Source: Chamaecrista fasciculata | Lineage: Eukaryota; Streptophyta; Magnoliopsida; Fabales; Fabaceae | DNA: 64,000 nt | Direction of reading: 5' to 3' | Assembly (NCBI GenBank): GCA_003254925.1 | Contig: QANZ01029687.1 | Coordinates: forward strand, 74,085 to 138,084 | Part shown: piece by piece, positions 12,680 through 26,171 of the stretch | How positions within the stretch are numbered: the first letter of the stretch is position 1 | How the letters are laid out: every line of letters begins with the position of its first letter | Made by a program: the position numbers and the translations under genes | Notes under the pieces: model-generated | The model's database searches: none | What the model was told of the DNA's origin: nothing | The model's input: only the letters and a program-made list of their open reading frames with translations

Positions 12680-13682
12680 GGATAGTAGATTCAGGAGCCC
12701 CTATAGCTCACCTATTCCACACGTTATACTAAATGTCTTGCATGTGCCTAAACTATCAACCAACCTTGCCTCTATTAAGAAACTTATCAATGATCTCAAA
12801 TGTTATGCCACCTACTTTCTTTCCTACTGTGTTTTTCAGGATCAGACTTCAAAGAAGAAGATTGAATTCGCTAAGTAATGGAATGGGATCTACAATTTTG
12901 AGTACTCTACAGGAAAAACTGAGTCCACATCCTTTTTAAGTGCTTCTAACAAAGACACTGTTTGGTTTTATCATTTTTGTTTTAGGACATCCTAGTATTC
13001 TTGTGAGACATTTTCAATGTGAAACTTGTGAGTTAGTAAAGCATACTAGGTATATTTTCTCATGAGCAGTGAAGTTCTCTACGTTTTCAATTAATTCATA
13101 GCTGACATATGTGGACCCTCCATTGTCCCAAATATTTCTAGAGCTCACTGGTTCATCTCTCTAATTGATGATTTCACTAGAGTAACATGGTTATATTTGC
13201 TTAAACATGTGTCTGATACTAGCATTATCAATTATCATACCCAACTTCACTTCCATGATTCAAAATCAGTTTGGGGTCAAAATAAAAAGATTTAGGACGG
13301 ACAATGCTAGAGATTACTTCAACCACTATATATCAGAATACTTCAAATGTGAGGGCATTATTCATGAGTCAACTTGTGTCAACATACCCCAACAAAATGT
13401 GATAGCCTGATAGGTGAGAGAACAAATAAGCACCTTCTAAATACTACTCAAACCTTACTTTTCCAAGGGAACACTCCTAAAAACTATTATGGAGAAGTGT
13501 ATGAATTATTTGTTTTTACTATTATTTTTACATTAACATTTACTTTTTTCCTTATTTCTAGTAGGATTAGGATTAGTATTCCTAACTTATTTAGGAATAT
13601 TTCTAATTTATTTTGATGTAATCATCATGGCTGAGAATTAATAATACAGTTTATCATTACCTAATACCTTGAGTCTTTAACA

Positions 13683-14067
13683 GAAACAAATAAAAATTTT
13701 GTAATTAAATCAAACTTTGATCTAAATATTTAATACTTAAATAAAATTTTAGCCTATTTACAGAAGTTGGTCTCTCGAACTAGAAAGCGAATAGGCATTA
13801 TAAAGCCTCAAATTTCAAGACATTATTATATTACAATGGAACACAAGCTCTCCACATATGATATCACAAACTAGCTATTTTAAGCATACACTCTCGCCCA
13901 GCACTCTTGGCATGTTCCAACTTTGACAATGAGGCCAAATCATAATACAACGTCATATACACAATATCCATTGCATTTTGATGGCCGAAAAACATGCCCA
14001 TATAATGCAGCATGTACTCATGTAGTTCCCTTCTATTTACGATTTACACCGCAACGACAAAACTGGA
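13683..14067. other. Spacer and likely 3' UTR of the SOS2 gene
   Basis: No open frame of interest. The stretch just below 14068 is downstream of the SOS2 stop codon and probably holds its 3' untranslated region. The exact polyadenylation site cannot be read. Confidence 0.5.
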
Positions 14068-17000
14068 TTAGCAGGTCAATTGTCTAAGCATACTTGGATT
14101 TGCCATGCCCTCTTCTGCTCTCCAAATAATGTTTCCTAGTTTTTCACATAGATTCTTGTAAAACTGCAGAAATACAAACATGTGTTACTCTCGGATCTCA
14201 ATTTATATACATGTACAATAACTAAACAAGCATTTGACTCCATGCATTTACAAACAATTCTATGTATACATTCAAAAATATGGCTCGATGAAATGTTTAT
14301 ATGCATCTTTTGGCAATGGCTAAGGTTGGACTAGATAATTCAGTCTGATTTGCATCCAATGCGCTTGCAATTGCCAAATACCAATTAAGTACAACTATAA
14401 AATAGATTGGTAGTAGCATGGGAATGTGGAAAGATTTTATTATTAATAAACTAAATGCAGAGATATACAAAGACTAGATACGTTGGCATCTACTAATCTA
14501 TACAGCTGACCCCACCTAAATCCTAAATGGGAAAAGACTTCGGTTGTTGTTATAGCATTGGAATGTGGGAATTGGCTAAGGTAGATCCAGAGTTGGGGAC
14601 AAGCTCATATTCATGGCTTTGAAGTTGTCAAGATCACTTTATTCTAAAAGCTTAAGCTACTATTTTATTGAAATAAATAACACAACCCCTTATTATTACA
14701 TAGAAGTCCTTTGAACTTTGTGTACAAAGAGCAAGCCCTTGAGCTATAGCTTAATTATTACTTTGATATATCTTTGCCCTCTGATTTACTACACAAAATG
14801 AAAGACCTAGGATATCAATTAAAAGTAAGATCTAGAAAAGTTATGTAATTATCATGTGATACTTAAGAAGGAAGTCAGATAGCACAAAGAGAGAAACTTA
14901 AGAAGAATAAGAATAACTAGGTTCTGCACAAATCTCTAATCCCATTCTGTAGCACATCAATCGCCAAATCAGTATTACTTCAAGTATCAACTTAATGCGG
15001 CACTTGCCCTACAACTTCATTAAGTTGGCAAAATTGGGTATCAATAGTGAGTTTCTTCTCGAATTAGAAGCCAAATTCTTGCAAGGAAACCACTAGAACC
15101 AAAATATTATGGTATACAAGAACAAAATGGTTAGGAATTGAAGTTGCAACTTTCTGCAAACTGCGTTAACACCACGCTCTGTAGTCCAGCAGGAGAAGCT
15201 CTCTCTCTCCATACATAGGGATTAGGGAAGAGTTTGAAGTGAGTTACAGTTTCTAATTTCTTCACATTTCTAACTAACTTTTTTTTTAACAAAAGTATGC
15301 TACTAGAATTTAATTGAAAATTAATGAATCAGTGTATCAATGGTTGAATTAGTGACAGTAATTTTATTGGTTCAATTAGTGTTAAATCAGTGTATCAATG
15401 GTTGAATTAGTGACATAGTAATTTTATTGGTTCAATTAGTTTAAATCAGTGTATCAATGGTTTAATTAGTGACATAGTAATTTTATTGGTTCAATGTCCG
15501 GTTTAGTTCCAAAACCTATGCCTAAATATGCATTATGGCTAATATATATGATAAACTGGAATACTCCACCCAAAGGCATTTTACAGGCCTAATAAGATCA
15601 TAGAATCAATCACTGAAGATGCTGTTGAGTTAACTTCAGAATTAACATACAAACATGGGATACTATGACTCACAAGAATAACAATCTGTTGACCCAGGAC
15701 AAAACTAAATAGCCAGTATATTCAGAGCTAGATAGAAGATTGAGAAGAGACAGATAGTGGGAGTTCTCATCTGAACCCCATGCCTACACCATGCTTTAGG
15801 GTAAAGTGTTCCTATGGAACATCTGAGGGAAGGATAACAAAGGCTGAAGATTCATGTGTATATACTGTAATACACAAAGCCGGTAAGTGCACGATCCATT
15901 TATGTTTTGGACATCTTCCATTTGACTAAATTTAATCTCAAGACATGGCTGGAAAAATTATAGGCCTATAAAACTGCAAATATATGAACATGTAAAAGCT
16001 AACCTTGTGATATTCAAGGGTATCCCCAGCAGCCTTTCGAATATCTACCATGAACAGGGATGGTGCAACTTCGTAGACCTTTCTCACAAAACACACAGTT
16101 GATTTAAAATACAAGTCACAGAAACAAATTACTCTTCATACAGAAGATAGTAAGACCAACAAATGTAGAATTAAGTTACCTCCAAAACCACTGCAAGTTG
16201 TCCACCCTTATCTGCAGATGCTCCTTCAAGTCTCATCTGTGAGAAATATTATTAGGGGGAGAACCATTTGAAAAACTTAGATACTGCCATAAATTCTCAT
16301 TCACAATCTCTCTTTCCACTTATTGTTCATGGACTCTAATAAAAAACATATATGTTATTTGTACATGTTCTCTTTATACTAACAAAAGTAAACTAATTTG
16401 TACATGGTAGAACAACGGAAGTTACAAATATGATGATAGGGATGTTTTTTGTGAAAATGAGGAAAGAAATTGTAGTATTAGTTGTGTTCAAAATGATTCT
16501 TGAAGTTCATGATTACCATTACACAATATTGCTTCCTATCAGTTTAAGCTCCTTGGGCATTGCGCAGACAACATAAATTTAAAGCAAATGTAGATAGGCA
16601 GATTGGTACCTTGTAATTGCGAGAATGGACCTTAAGGGCCATTGACTCTGCAACAGCTTCAATTGATGCAATTATAATTGTTGCTGGTTTACGAGAAACA
16701 AAGCGAGTTTGCCGCTTTACATAATCCTGTTAGGAAAGCACTTGAAATTCATTTGGGATAATGCAACAACTTTAAGAACAAAGAACCTTAATAAACTTGT
16801 ACAAAAGCTAGAAATTCTTATAAATGATGTCCATTTGCAACAGCGATTTCAACCTAGCAAGAAGATAGATGTGACCCAGGCAGGTGCAAGCCAGAGACAT
16901 TGAAAGGACTCATGAGAGTATAGATCAAGAAGATAACAGATGTCTGAGTAGTTAATCTGAGAAAGCACAGAAACAAAAGTAATGTAGTGCTAAAACCTGC

Positions 17001-20000
17001 TGCCTGTCAAATAGTGCTGAAAGGTTCAATCCTTGTGACAAGGTTATCATCTCAAATGCATTCATTGTCAAAGGACCTCCCTCAGTATTCTCCAACTTTT
17101 CAGCTACATAGTTGTCCTGTCAACAAGTGAAAAGCCCAACGTTCTATGAAATGTAAATGTAATGTCTGGCGGCCACTGATATCCCCAGTGCAGCACTTCA
17201 ATTTCACAAAATGATAACTAAGAAACTGCAACCAGGAATTAAAGTAGTAGCAAACCTAATAGGGTGTTATGCTCTGTCCACAATCAAACAAAAATTAACA
17301 GCAATACATTTTTCCACATAACATGAAATTTATATTTTAAAAATTTAACAAAGATGAATTAAGTTAATCAGAAACACATCAGTTACTCCATCAAAAAAAA
17401 AAAAAACACATCAGTTACAATTTTGTTTTCCACCCTTAACATGAAATAGTTAAAGCAGTCTCTCAGACTTGAATACCACTAGTGTACACGTAGTATCAAA
17501 TTGGATAATACATATGCAAATTTTATCACAACTCACTCCTTAAGATAATCCACATATGACATGTTTGTAACAGTGCTTTATAGTTATTAGTAGAACAACT
17601 CTTCTACATATAGTAGATTCAAAAAAAATGTTAGAGCCCTCCTTAATTTGCTAAAACACTATAGAAATTCCACTTTCTAAGGCTTCTTATGCTCAATGGG
17701 ATTCTAAAAATTCCCATGTTATGACAAGGTCCAACTCCCATAGGTTCAGGCCTTTCCTTCTCTTCTTTCCCTCTCCTTTTATATGTCTTAACTATATTAT
17801 TTACGGTGGGTCAATTAAAACAACAGAAAATTAAATGTAGAAATATGAAATAATAAATAAGGAGCAACAGAAAACCTTAATATCATCGAAAACAGCCTGA
17901 ACATCATCCAAGTTCACTTCTTCATCTCCCTCGAGTTTAACAGGAATGTAACTTCTCCGGAACCATGGATCTTTTCTTATTTCTTCAATTCCAATACGCT
18001 GCATTTTTACCAAAAACAACTCAGAAAAATTACTTAAACTTCTAATTGTCTAACAATTATCAGGAGTAAAAAAATGTAAGGAATTGATAATAGCCTTTAA
18101 ATTTTGAGCTAAGATTACATAAGTATATGAAAAATTAAGAGATCCCACTCTGAGCAAAACTCATTTCCCAAAAGAAACACAACCATGTGCCACTCATATG
18201 CTGTTAAGTGGATCAGTAGCAACATCCTTACTCAAAAGGAGAAGAAACAATCAAACTTATCTAAAACTAAATTACTGACACTACACATGGTCACTATTCT
18301 CTGAATGATTAGTAACCAAAACTCATCTGATTATATAGACAAAGAGACAGCATTTGATTAATAACTTGTTTGCAGCATAACACATAACCCTACACCAGGT
18401 AGTAGAAAAACAAAAATTAATGCTAAAGGTTTATTCAAAGTCATCAGCATTACCTAAATAATGCAATGCATACCGCTAATTATTGCTAGTCCTTGTCTAG
18501 AAAAGAAAACTGATGTACTCACTGTTTTAGGATTTGGATCAAGTATTTTATGTAAAAAGTTCTTTGCTCCAGCCGAAAACCAGAATGGGCAAGTAAAATC
18601 AGCAGCATTCATCTACAAATTTAAAGAAAAAGAAGAAAAACAACAACAATTAATAAAAAAATTATGAGTCTGTAGCAGCAAATACTTTTGTTTTAATCAT
18701 TCAGCCCACTCAAAGAAGAATTCTCACGGTCTTTAGGAAGACAAGGATCCGCAGTTTTCAGCAAATCAAGCCTCATCTAAAGATAGGTACTAAAATAGGA
18801 GCCGTGCATCTTAATCTATCACATCATATAAAATAACAAGTAATAACTGCTATAGTAGGACTAAAAATAATAGAGCAATGAAAGATTATGCTCACTTAAG
18901 ACTTCTTCAATTTGGAAAATTTTTCTGTATCACAAGAACTTCGTTGACTTGGCAATTCTGCACTCTTGTTGCCATTCAAGTTTTTCTTATATATTTCTTC
19001 TAAATTTTTAGGTAATTCTCGTGATCTTCGTTTGTTATTAATTTTACAGACAATTGTTCCAAGTACTACTACTAGTTTCAAATTGAAAATTTAGAAAAGC
19101 CTCATAGTAATTGAAATTAGCTAAATACTTTCCATGGATAAATTAATTAAATATTTAAAGTAAAGGGTTTTTCTTCATTCATCTCATGTTCTTTCATCAC
19201 TTTTAACTTGCTCTGTTGTCCTTATAGCTCTCTTAATTCTCTACTTCTAAACTGGTAACAGTAGTATACTTTTTTGGACAAGGTTGAAAGGTCTGCCTCC
19301 TCAAAAGGAAGACGTCCAGCCAATAGAACAAAAAGGATGACTCCACAAGACCAAACATCAGCTGCTGCGCCATCATAACCTAGATTGCTGAGCACCTGCA
19401 GGGAAATTTTTGGTAAGAAATTGCAACACAAAACAGATATATTTAGATATATGATATTATGATTATGATAGAACCCTCCTTATTATTAATCACCACAACA
19501 CTATAAAAATCCCTCTCTCCAATGGAGAATAGGGCTGTTACAGCCAATACATAACCAAAAACACTTACAAAAGCACAAGGACTAAGAACATCAAATCACT
19601 CACAAAAAAACACAAACCAAAAGCATAAAGATAGGCTGGTTTTCGAGAGGCCATGACTCTCCAAATCCCAAATTCCCTAATATTTTTCCATGCCTCAAAC
19701 CTAGCAACCCACACTATTTAATTACATCATCATAGCTTGCACACTCATGCCATATGAGAAGGTTGTGTTATGCTGCAGTCCTCACTTTGCTCTTCCTCTT
19801 TTGTCTTTTGTCCAGATCATCCTTATTCTCTCTCCCATTGGCTTGGCCTTATTCATATTGGACCCAAGCCAAATTTCAGCCATGGGATGCACACCCCCAC
19901 TTATCTATCTTTTCATTTCATAGTCAGCAGGTCTAACAGATTCTCATAGACAAAAACTCAAATTCATGTAATATTCATGATCCAATCACTTAAAAATGAA

Positions 20001-23000
20001 ACTTGTTACACAGAAAAAAAAAAATGCCACCAAGAATGACCAGTTACCATGATGTTCATAACTATTATGCTAGATCGCCAGAAAGAACCATTTGAAACAT
20101 TAAACATCTAGTTAATGAACTGGATCAAATTTCACATAGCACAACCAAGATGAAGGATCATGCTCCTCTCTCACCAGTTTCTTCAACTCCCATCATGATT
20201 CTTCTATTAGGATAAAGGCTCCACAGAGAATACATATCAGGGGTATTTTCATTATATGTGATATACTTGACCAAGGATACAGCTAAAAAAATAAAGCATA
20301 AATCTGATCACAAGTCTGCTGTCAGAGCTGAAGATGATAAAAGATTTCTTAATCATAACAAAAAACTAATGCAATAAAAACTGTATAGATCATTGAATTG
20401 AAGATGTTGTTGGGTCACAGGTCAACTGGTATGGTCAGGTCAGGTTAATTGTTGGATGAACTGGATCAAAATAATTTCCAATAAGAATGCCAAAAATATG
20501 ATTAGTAGAACTTGATAAAGCTTCCCTTCATCTCTATTTTTACGTGGGCCTCTTGTAGAGAAAGTCAGAATGGGCTTCATTGGCCCCTTATGAAAGTTTA
20601 GCATATTAGTTTAAGTTTCTGGTCCCTACTAATTCTATAAAACATCAAACCATTTTTATCTATTTTTTAAATACCCAAGCTGGCTTTCAATGATTTGATT
20701 CTTGGTTCAATCTAATCTCATTTTTCTTTCTTTTTTTTTTAAAGCCCAGTTTTCACCAATTCAAAGCAGTCCAACCACTTGGTTAATTTTTTGAAACCAT
20801 CCAGAGTGTTCCTATAAATAGTTAGTAGATGAACCAGGTGGATCATCTGATCTGGTCTAGTTCTTACAGCATTGCAAAAAACTGATTCAATCAATAAAGA
20901 AGAAAGAGATCAATGCACCACAATTAAGGCATCAGCATTATGTGATCAACTTTACCTCAGGGGCAACATAATTTGGGGTTCCACATGTGGTATGAAGGAG
21001 ATCAACACCCTACAAGAGAGAAAGCCAGAGACAAAGGAGGAGATATTATGGAGCAAAGGCATTAATAAACACAAACGTTTCTGGTAAATTGAACTCCAGC
21101 AAATTACAACCAATATATTTCTTCATAGATACTTCCTTACTTGCTTAGTCAAGGCGCTCAATCCAAAATCAGAAACCTTCAAATTTCCAAAAGCATCAAG
21201 AAGAAGATTTTCGGGCTAAAAACAAAAAGAAAATACGATTTGAGAGTAAAAATATGATATGTTGAAATACACAGCAAGAATACAATCAACATCATATGTT
21301 TTTCTTTCACCTTCAAGTCTCTATGGTACACACCCTTACTATGGCAATGAGCAACAGCATCGATAAGTTGTTGAAAGTAACGCCTAGATTCATTTTCTGA
21401 AAGCTTACCCTGCTGAACCTAAAGATCCAGAAAAGTTCCAAACATAAGCAACAAAGAAAATTAAAAATCTGCACATTAAAATCATTTCAAGACTTGGGAA
21501 TAAGAGAAAAAGAATTAACCTAGAGCATATTACATTGCATAAAAGTAACAAAATTTCTTACAATTTTATCATATAGTTCTCCTCCCATAACAAACTCAAG
21601 AATTATATAAATCCTGGTCTGGCTGGCCAAAACCTGAAATTTGAAAGTAATTTAGCAATTGAATGACTGATGCATATTGATAAAATAATGTTCTTACCCA
21701 TACCTCATGCAGCCTAACTATATTGGGATGCCTGACGATCTTCATAATGGATATCTCTCTTTTAATCTATAACAGGATTCAAGCTAGAACAGTTAATAAC
21801 TTAATATAATAGCATAGAGAATGACAGAATTAAATTGAATAACATCCATCTACATCCCAAGATGGTTGCATTGTTCACCATGTAGAGAAAAGCTTAAGCC
21901 TTTGAATTCAGATGCAGTATAAGATCCATTAAAGCAACATAACTAAATAGTGAATTTTCCTGAGCTGACTGGAGTGACATACACATAATAATTTTGAAAA
22001 TTGAAACATTCATACAGCAGAAATGGAGACTAGAACTGCCATCCCTACATAAAGCATCTAAATTGCAACTTTAATATGTCAACATTTCGTTAAACTAAAA
22101 ATTTGGCCCCCATAGTTTCAGATTTTGTAAGCCAGTCCCTATAGTTTATTTCTTTGTAGCTTAGCCCCTATACTTTATAAAATGTTTTAAAAGCATCCCT
22201 GCCATCCATTACAGTTAGTGGGTTGTTCCCTTAATGCATATGTGGCATCCTACAAAGATAAACTATTGCCAAAACAGATACAAAATGCACAATTAGCCTA
22301 CGTAACTCATGAAATCCCTCAAATCAAGAAAAAATAATTTAAATACCATAGACCCAAATTGAAACACTCCAGCCTTTGACAACAATTTCCTCACTGCGGT
22401 CATTCAACATCTAATCTATTAACTTTATGATAGTTCTGAAACAAAATATTAATTGATTTTATTTTTCACAAAGTTCAGTAAGTTTATCAAAGCTTTGACC
22501 TCAAGCCTGTTGTTTTAACCATGTATTCATGCAGGTTATGAATTTACACAAACAACAGCACCAGACATATTTACGTGAAGACAGAATGTATCCATTAAGT
22601 TTTATCAAACAAATGATTTCAGAAAGTGGTATTAGGCAATCAAACGGACTTCAAGGGTTTCAAAAACTTTACTAAAAAGTTAACTGCAGAGTTATAACAT
22701 AATGCTTGCCCACAATATGATTGGAAGTCGGTATATAAATTTCTGAAAGTAGAGAAGAAAAAGGCGACTAGATCTCCTGAAGTTCCCATTCTGTGAATTT
22801 CCTGTAGTTTGGCCTAAAATGATGTATTTTGTGAAATTTTTAATGAACAAAGGCTCCAATCCATAGCCTGAGTGATCTAGCACTTCTATAGGAAATTTTA
22901 GGCAAACTTCAGGAACTTCATAGCCAAATAACTTCAGGGGTCCTAATTCAAGAAAGAAGTAGGTCAAAGTAGCACCTGTTCAACCATTTTGTGCTTAAGA

Positions 23001-23140
23001 ATTGTGCTCTTAGCCATTACTTTAATAGCCACACTCTCCCCTGTCTCGGTGTTTTTGGCAAATTTAACCTTGGCAAATGTTCCTTCACCAATAGTTCGAC
23101 CCACCTCGTACTTCCCGACCTTTCTCCTTACCTTCTTCAT
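14068..23140 (-). CDS. SOS2: SOS2 / CBL-interacting protein kinase 24, 14 exons
   Basis: In the Salt Overly Sensitive pathway, CIPK24 is activated by the calcium sensor CBL4/SOS3 and phosphorylates the Na+/H+ exchanger SOS1. Exons, all read in phase: 23140-22976, 21766-21704, 21633-21562, 21418-21311, 21215-21141, 21009-20956, 19395-19270, 18612-18523, 17998-17876, 17116-16997, 16726-16610, 16236-16180, 16078-16004, 14163-14068. They give 446 aa, the same as Arabidopsis SOS2. Visible: glycine loop GEGTFAKV (18-25), lysine K40, HRDLKPEN with D134, DFG 152-154, activation threonine T168 in LLHTTCGTP, and APE 177-179. The FISL/NAF autoinhibitory motif has NAF at 311-313. The phosphatase-interaction segment begins RQTRFVS near 337. 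The C terminus is [14 protein letters not shown] plus a short tail. CIPK8 is the nearest alternative, but the [19 protein letters not shown] segment favours CIPK24. Exon 14 is about 1.8 kb from exon 13. Confidence 0.95.
15327..15496. repeat. Minisatellite, three copies of a 58-59 bp unit
   Basis: Three head-to-tail copies begin at 15327, 15385 and 15444, each starting AATCAGTGTATCAATGGTT and continuing through ATTTTATTGGTTCAAT. Copies differ by a few bases and a TA insertion. The array lies in the last intron of SOS2. Confidence 0.9.
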
Positions 23141-24048
23141 GGATTTCCAATACCCAGTGATCAGGAGAAACCAGACTTCTCGTCAAAATTCCCAATTCAC
23201 AGATGACCTAGAAAGAATCGGTTGGCTTGTTAAATCCCAAACGTGCATAAACTAAAACTCCAATACCCATAAACCGAAAATGAATTATGCTTATTAGCTG
23301 AACAATGCAGAAAATGATGAAGACTCAATTCCGCAAAACAGTGGATCATGAAGTATACATAAAATTCAAGAACCTCTTCTTCCAAACCAAAAACACGATA
23401 TGCTAACAAATGCTCAATCAGAAAGCTGAGTGATCAAACCAAAAATAAATAAATAAATCAAAATCCATGAACCTGGATAAAGAAAGAGACGGAAATAAAC
23501 CAAATTCTGAGCTGTCAAACAGACAGGTATTTGAGCGAATTTTTGAATAGCAGAACAGAAATATGAATACCAAAAAGGGAAAGCAAATGAGAAATTTCTA
23601 TAAACAATCAAGAGTTACTCTTACAGGATAAGAAGAAAACGCAAGCACAAGCTCCCGTGAACTACGGCGAGGGGAATTGAATCAAATGGGCGAGAAATAG
23701 AAGAAAGAAACTTTATATTGTACATACAAAATCGCCACCGAGTGAATGTTACGAAGACTTATCACTGCACTCGGTGTCCCGTCTTAAACAAAACAAAACT
23801 ACCGGTACTTATTACTGCTCACAAGAACATCAATAAACCTCCATTTTTTTTGGCCAACAATAAACCTCCATTTTTGGTCAAATGTATCCTTTGAAATTTT
23901 TTTCTTTAATTTGTTAACTTGTAATGTAAATTCCAATGAAAAAATAAAAATTAACTTATTAATAAATAAATAAATCATTATTATTTTAAAAGATAAGGAG
24001 ATTAAAAAAAAAAACTCATTTTCAATAGTTTATAATTATAATTTAATA
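23141..24048. other. SOS2 upstream region and 5' UTR
   Basis: The region upstream of the SOS2 start codon on the minus strand. No upstream coding exon is needed to complete the protein. A 5' leader, possibly with an intron, is likely between 23141 and about 23700. The rest is AT-rich intergenic DNA without a supported gene. Confidence 0.5.
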
Positions 24049-25540
24049 TTGGCAGAAGTACTTTTGGTATCTCGTTATCATTTTTAGGTATACTTCCAAC
24101 GTTATTTTTTGGTCATTTATACCTCTAACGTTTTACATTTGAGTCAAATATATCTCGTGATCATTTTTAGGTATACTTCCAACGTTATTTTTTGATCAAT
24201 TATACTACAACTCAGCATTTGTTTTTGTTTTGAAGTTTTCATTATTTAAAAACCCTCCATTCTCTCAAGATTTTTCTTTCACATAAATCCCTAACTAATT
24301 ACATAACAATCCAGAATGTTTGTCATCTTTAACAAAATGGTCCCTACAAAACAAACTCGACAACTACACACAAACTCGTCGGTGAGCCTCGAATACAGCG
24401 AAATCGAACAGAAATACCAATAGCTCTAGTTCCCGGCGTTAACACACAATCTCCGGTGACGTCGTCATGATCGTCAAAATTGAGAAGTAAAGTCACTTCA
24501 AAACCCCTTTGGAGAGAGAGGCAAAATAGAGAAAATGAGTGAGAGAGGTAGTTGTAAGGGAAGCAAAAAGGATCGAAAGGCGTAATTTAGGGGAGACCAA
24601 GAAGCTGTGAATGACGACAAGAAGGACCATGTCGACGGAAATGAGGACAAAGTGGACGGCGACGATGAAGTGTGATGGTGAAGTTTTAGGGTAAGAAAAT
24701 GAGAGTTGTTAATGGTTTCTGAGGACATGTTTGTTAAAGATAACAAACATTCTGGACTATTTATATAATTAGATAGGGGTTGAGGTATAATTGACTCAAA
24801 TGTTAAAATGTTGGGGGTATAATTCACATTTAAGTCAATTATACCCCAACCCTTAACTAATTACAGAATAGTCTAGAATGTTTGTCATCTTTAACAAACA
24901 TGATCTTAGAAGCCATTAACAACCCTCATTCCCTTACCCTAAAACATCACCACCACACTTCATCATTGTTGTCCACTATATCCTCGTTTCCGTCGACATG
25001 GTCCTTCTCGTCATCGTCCTTAACTTCCTGGTCTCCCCTAAATTACGTTGTTCTCATCTCTTTTCTTTTCCTTACAAACGCATCTCTCAGTCATCTTCTC
25101 TATTTTGCCTTTATCTTCAAAAGGGTTTTGAAATTACTTTACTTCTCAACCTCGATGACCACGACAACACCGCCACCGGAGATTGTTTGTTAACGCTTGG
25201 AGCTAGAGCTATTGGTATTTCTACTCGATTTCTCTATATTCGAAACTTACCGATGAGTTTGTGTTTGGTTGCCGGAATTATGAAAAACAGAGGAGAGATT
25301 TTTCAGGTTTTTCAATTGTAAGAACTAGTTTGTGAAAGATGACAAACATTCTGGATTGTTCTGTAATTAGTTAGGGATTCGTGTGAAAGAAAAAATCTTA
25401 AGAGAATGAAGAATTTTTAAATAATGGAAATTTATGGACCTTAAAACAAAAAAATTACAAATTAAAATATAATTAACTTAAATGTAAAACGTTAAAAGTA
25501 TAATTAAAAAAAATTGAAAATATAACTAAAAGTAATCTCA
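24049..25540. mobile_element. Fold-back TIR element with about 480 bp arms
   Basis: The outer left end (GTACTTTTGGTATCTCG) is roughly mirrored at the right (AACTAAAAGTAATCTC). Inside, 24297-24772 and 24866-25365 are imperfect reverse complements joined by a spacer of about 90 bp. Both carry AGAATGTTTGTCATCTTTAA, a GTCGACATGGTCCTTCT-type block and a CTCCGG block. Several frames open across the arms (such as 24882-25193) but none resembles a known protein. No TSD was found, so superfamily and exact borders are uncertain. Confidence 0.7.
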
Positions 25541-25970
25541 TATATAACAACTTTTACATTACTATTAGGCAAAACACCCTTTCATGCCCCTAACGTTTGC
25601 AGTGATTTTCAGTTATGCCCTTAACGTTTCATTTTGTTTAGACATGCCCTCAATGTGCAACCAACGTTTCAATTATGCCCTCAATTTTGACTTAATGCAC
25701 ATGTGGCAATTTTTTTTGCTTAAGTGTCATTTTTTTTGTTTGACTTGATTACGTGGCATCATGACTGGGCATTCTTATTTTTTTTTTCCACCTTGGCATG
25801 ATGACTGGATTTACATTTTTGAACATAAAAATTGAGTAAACTAGCAAATCAGTCCCTGGATTTACATTTTTCATCATCTTCATTCATTTTAGTCCCAAAT
25901 TCTCAAAATAAAATTGTAAAGTGTCCCAAAACACTTCCAAACATTTCAATTTAGTCCTTAAAAGTATTAA

Positions 25971-26035
25971 AAATCCTAAAACCTAAACTCTAAAATTCTA
26001 AACCCTAAAACCCTAACCCCTAAACCCCTAAAAAA
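25971..26035. repeat. Telomere-like CCCTAAA repeats in the Pack-MULE arm
   Basis: Degenerate plant telomere units (CCTAAAACC, CCCTAAACC) run through this stretch, with the mirror TTTAGGG form at about 26974-27035 in the right arm. Similar but longer runs occur at 42500-42780 and 43725-43900. Confidence 0.8.
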
Positions 26036-26171
26036 ACCACTCTCTTGCAATTTGGTCCCTAGGTCTTCAAATTTATTAAATCAGAATTAAAAAAAAAAAT
26101 TGGTCCCTAAATCCTAATTTCATTATCATCTTCATCATCATCATCTTCTTCACCTTCATCATCTTCATCAT

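Larger units (their letters stand above)
11404..13640 (+). mobile_element. Decayed Ty1/copia retrotransposon
   Basis: A gag frame (11404-12165) is followed by broken protease and integrase pieces. A protease motif (PWIVDSGAP) can be read across an inserted TIR element, around 12680-12700. Integrase-like segments read LIDDFTRVTWLYLLKH near 13155-13210 and RFRTDNARDYFN near 13290-13325. Frames shift several times. No reverse transcriptase is visible: the sequence passes from the integrase core into AT-rich, LTR-like DNA at about 13500-13680. No matching 5' LTR is seen, so the element is truncated and inactive. Confidence 0.8.

Noticed and set aside
17388..17420. CACATCAGTTAC repeated on either side of an A run, as a possible retroposon TSD
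   Set aside because: Only about 20 bases lie between the copies, too short for any element body. Local slippage is simpler.
18896..19081. 61-codon minus-strand frame in a SOS2 intron as an extra exon
   Set aside because: SOS2 exons on both sides join in phase to the expected length of 446 aa, so nothing is missing.
24882..25321. Overlapping plus-strand frames of 103 and 107 codons in the fold-back element
   Set aside because: Low-complexity Ser/Thr/His/Pro content within one arm of a hairpin. The other arm gives a similar frame by symmetry.
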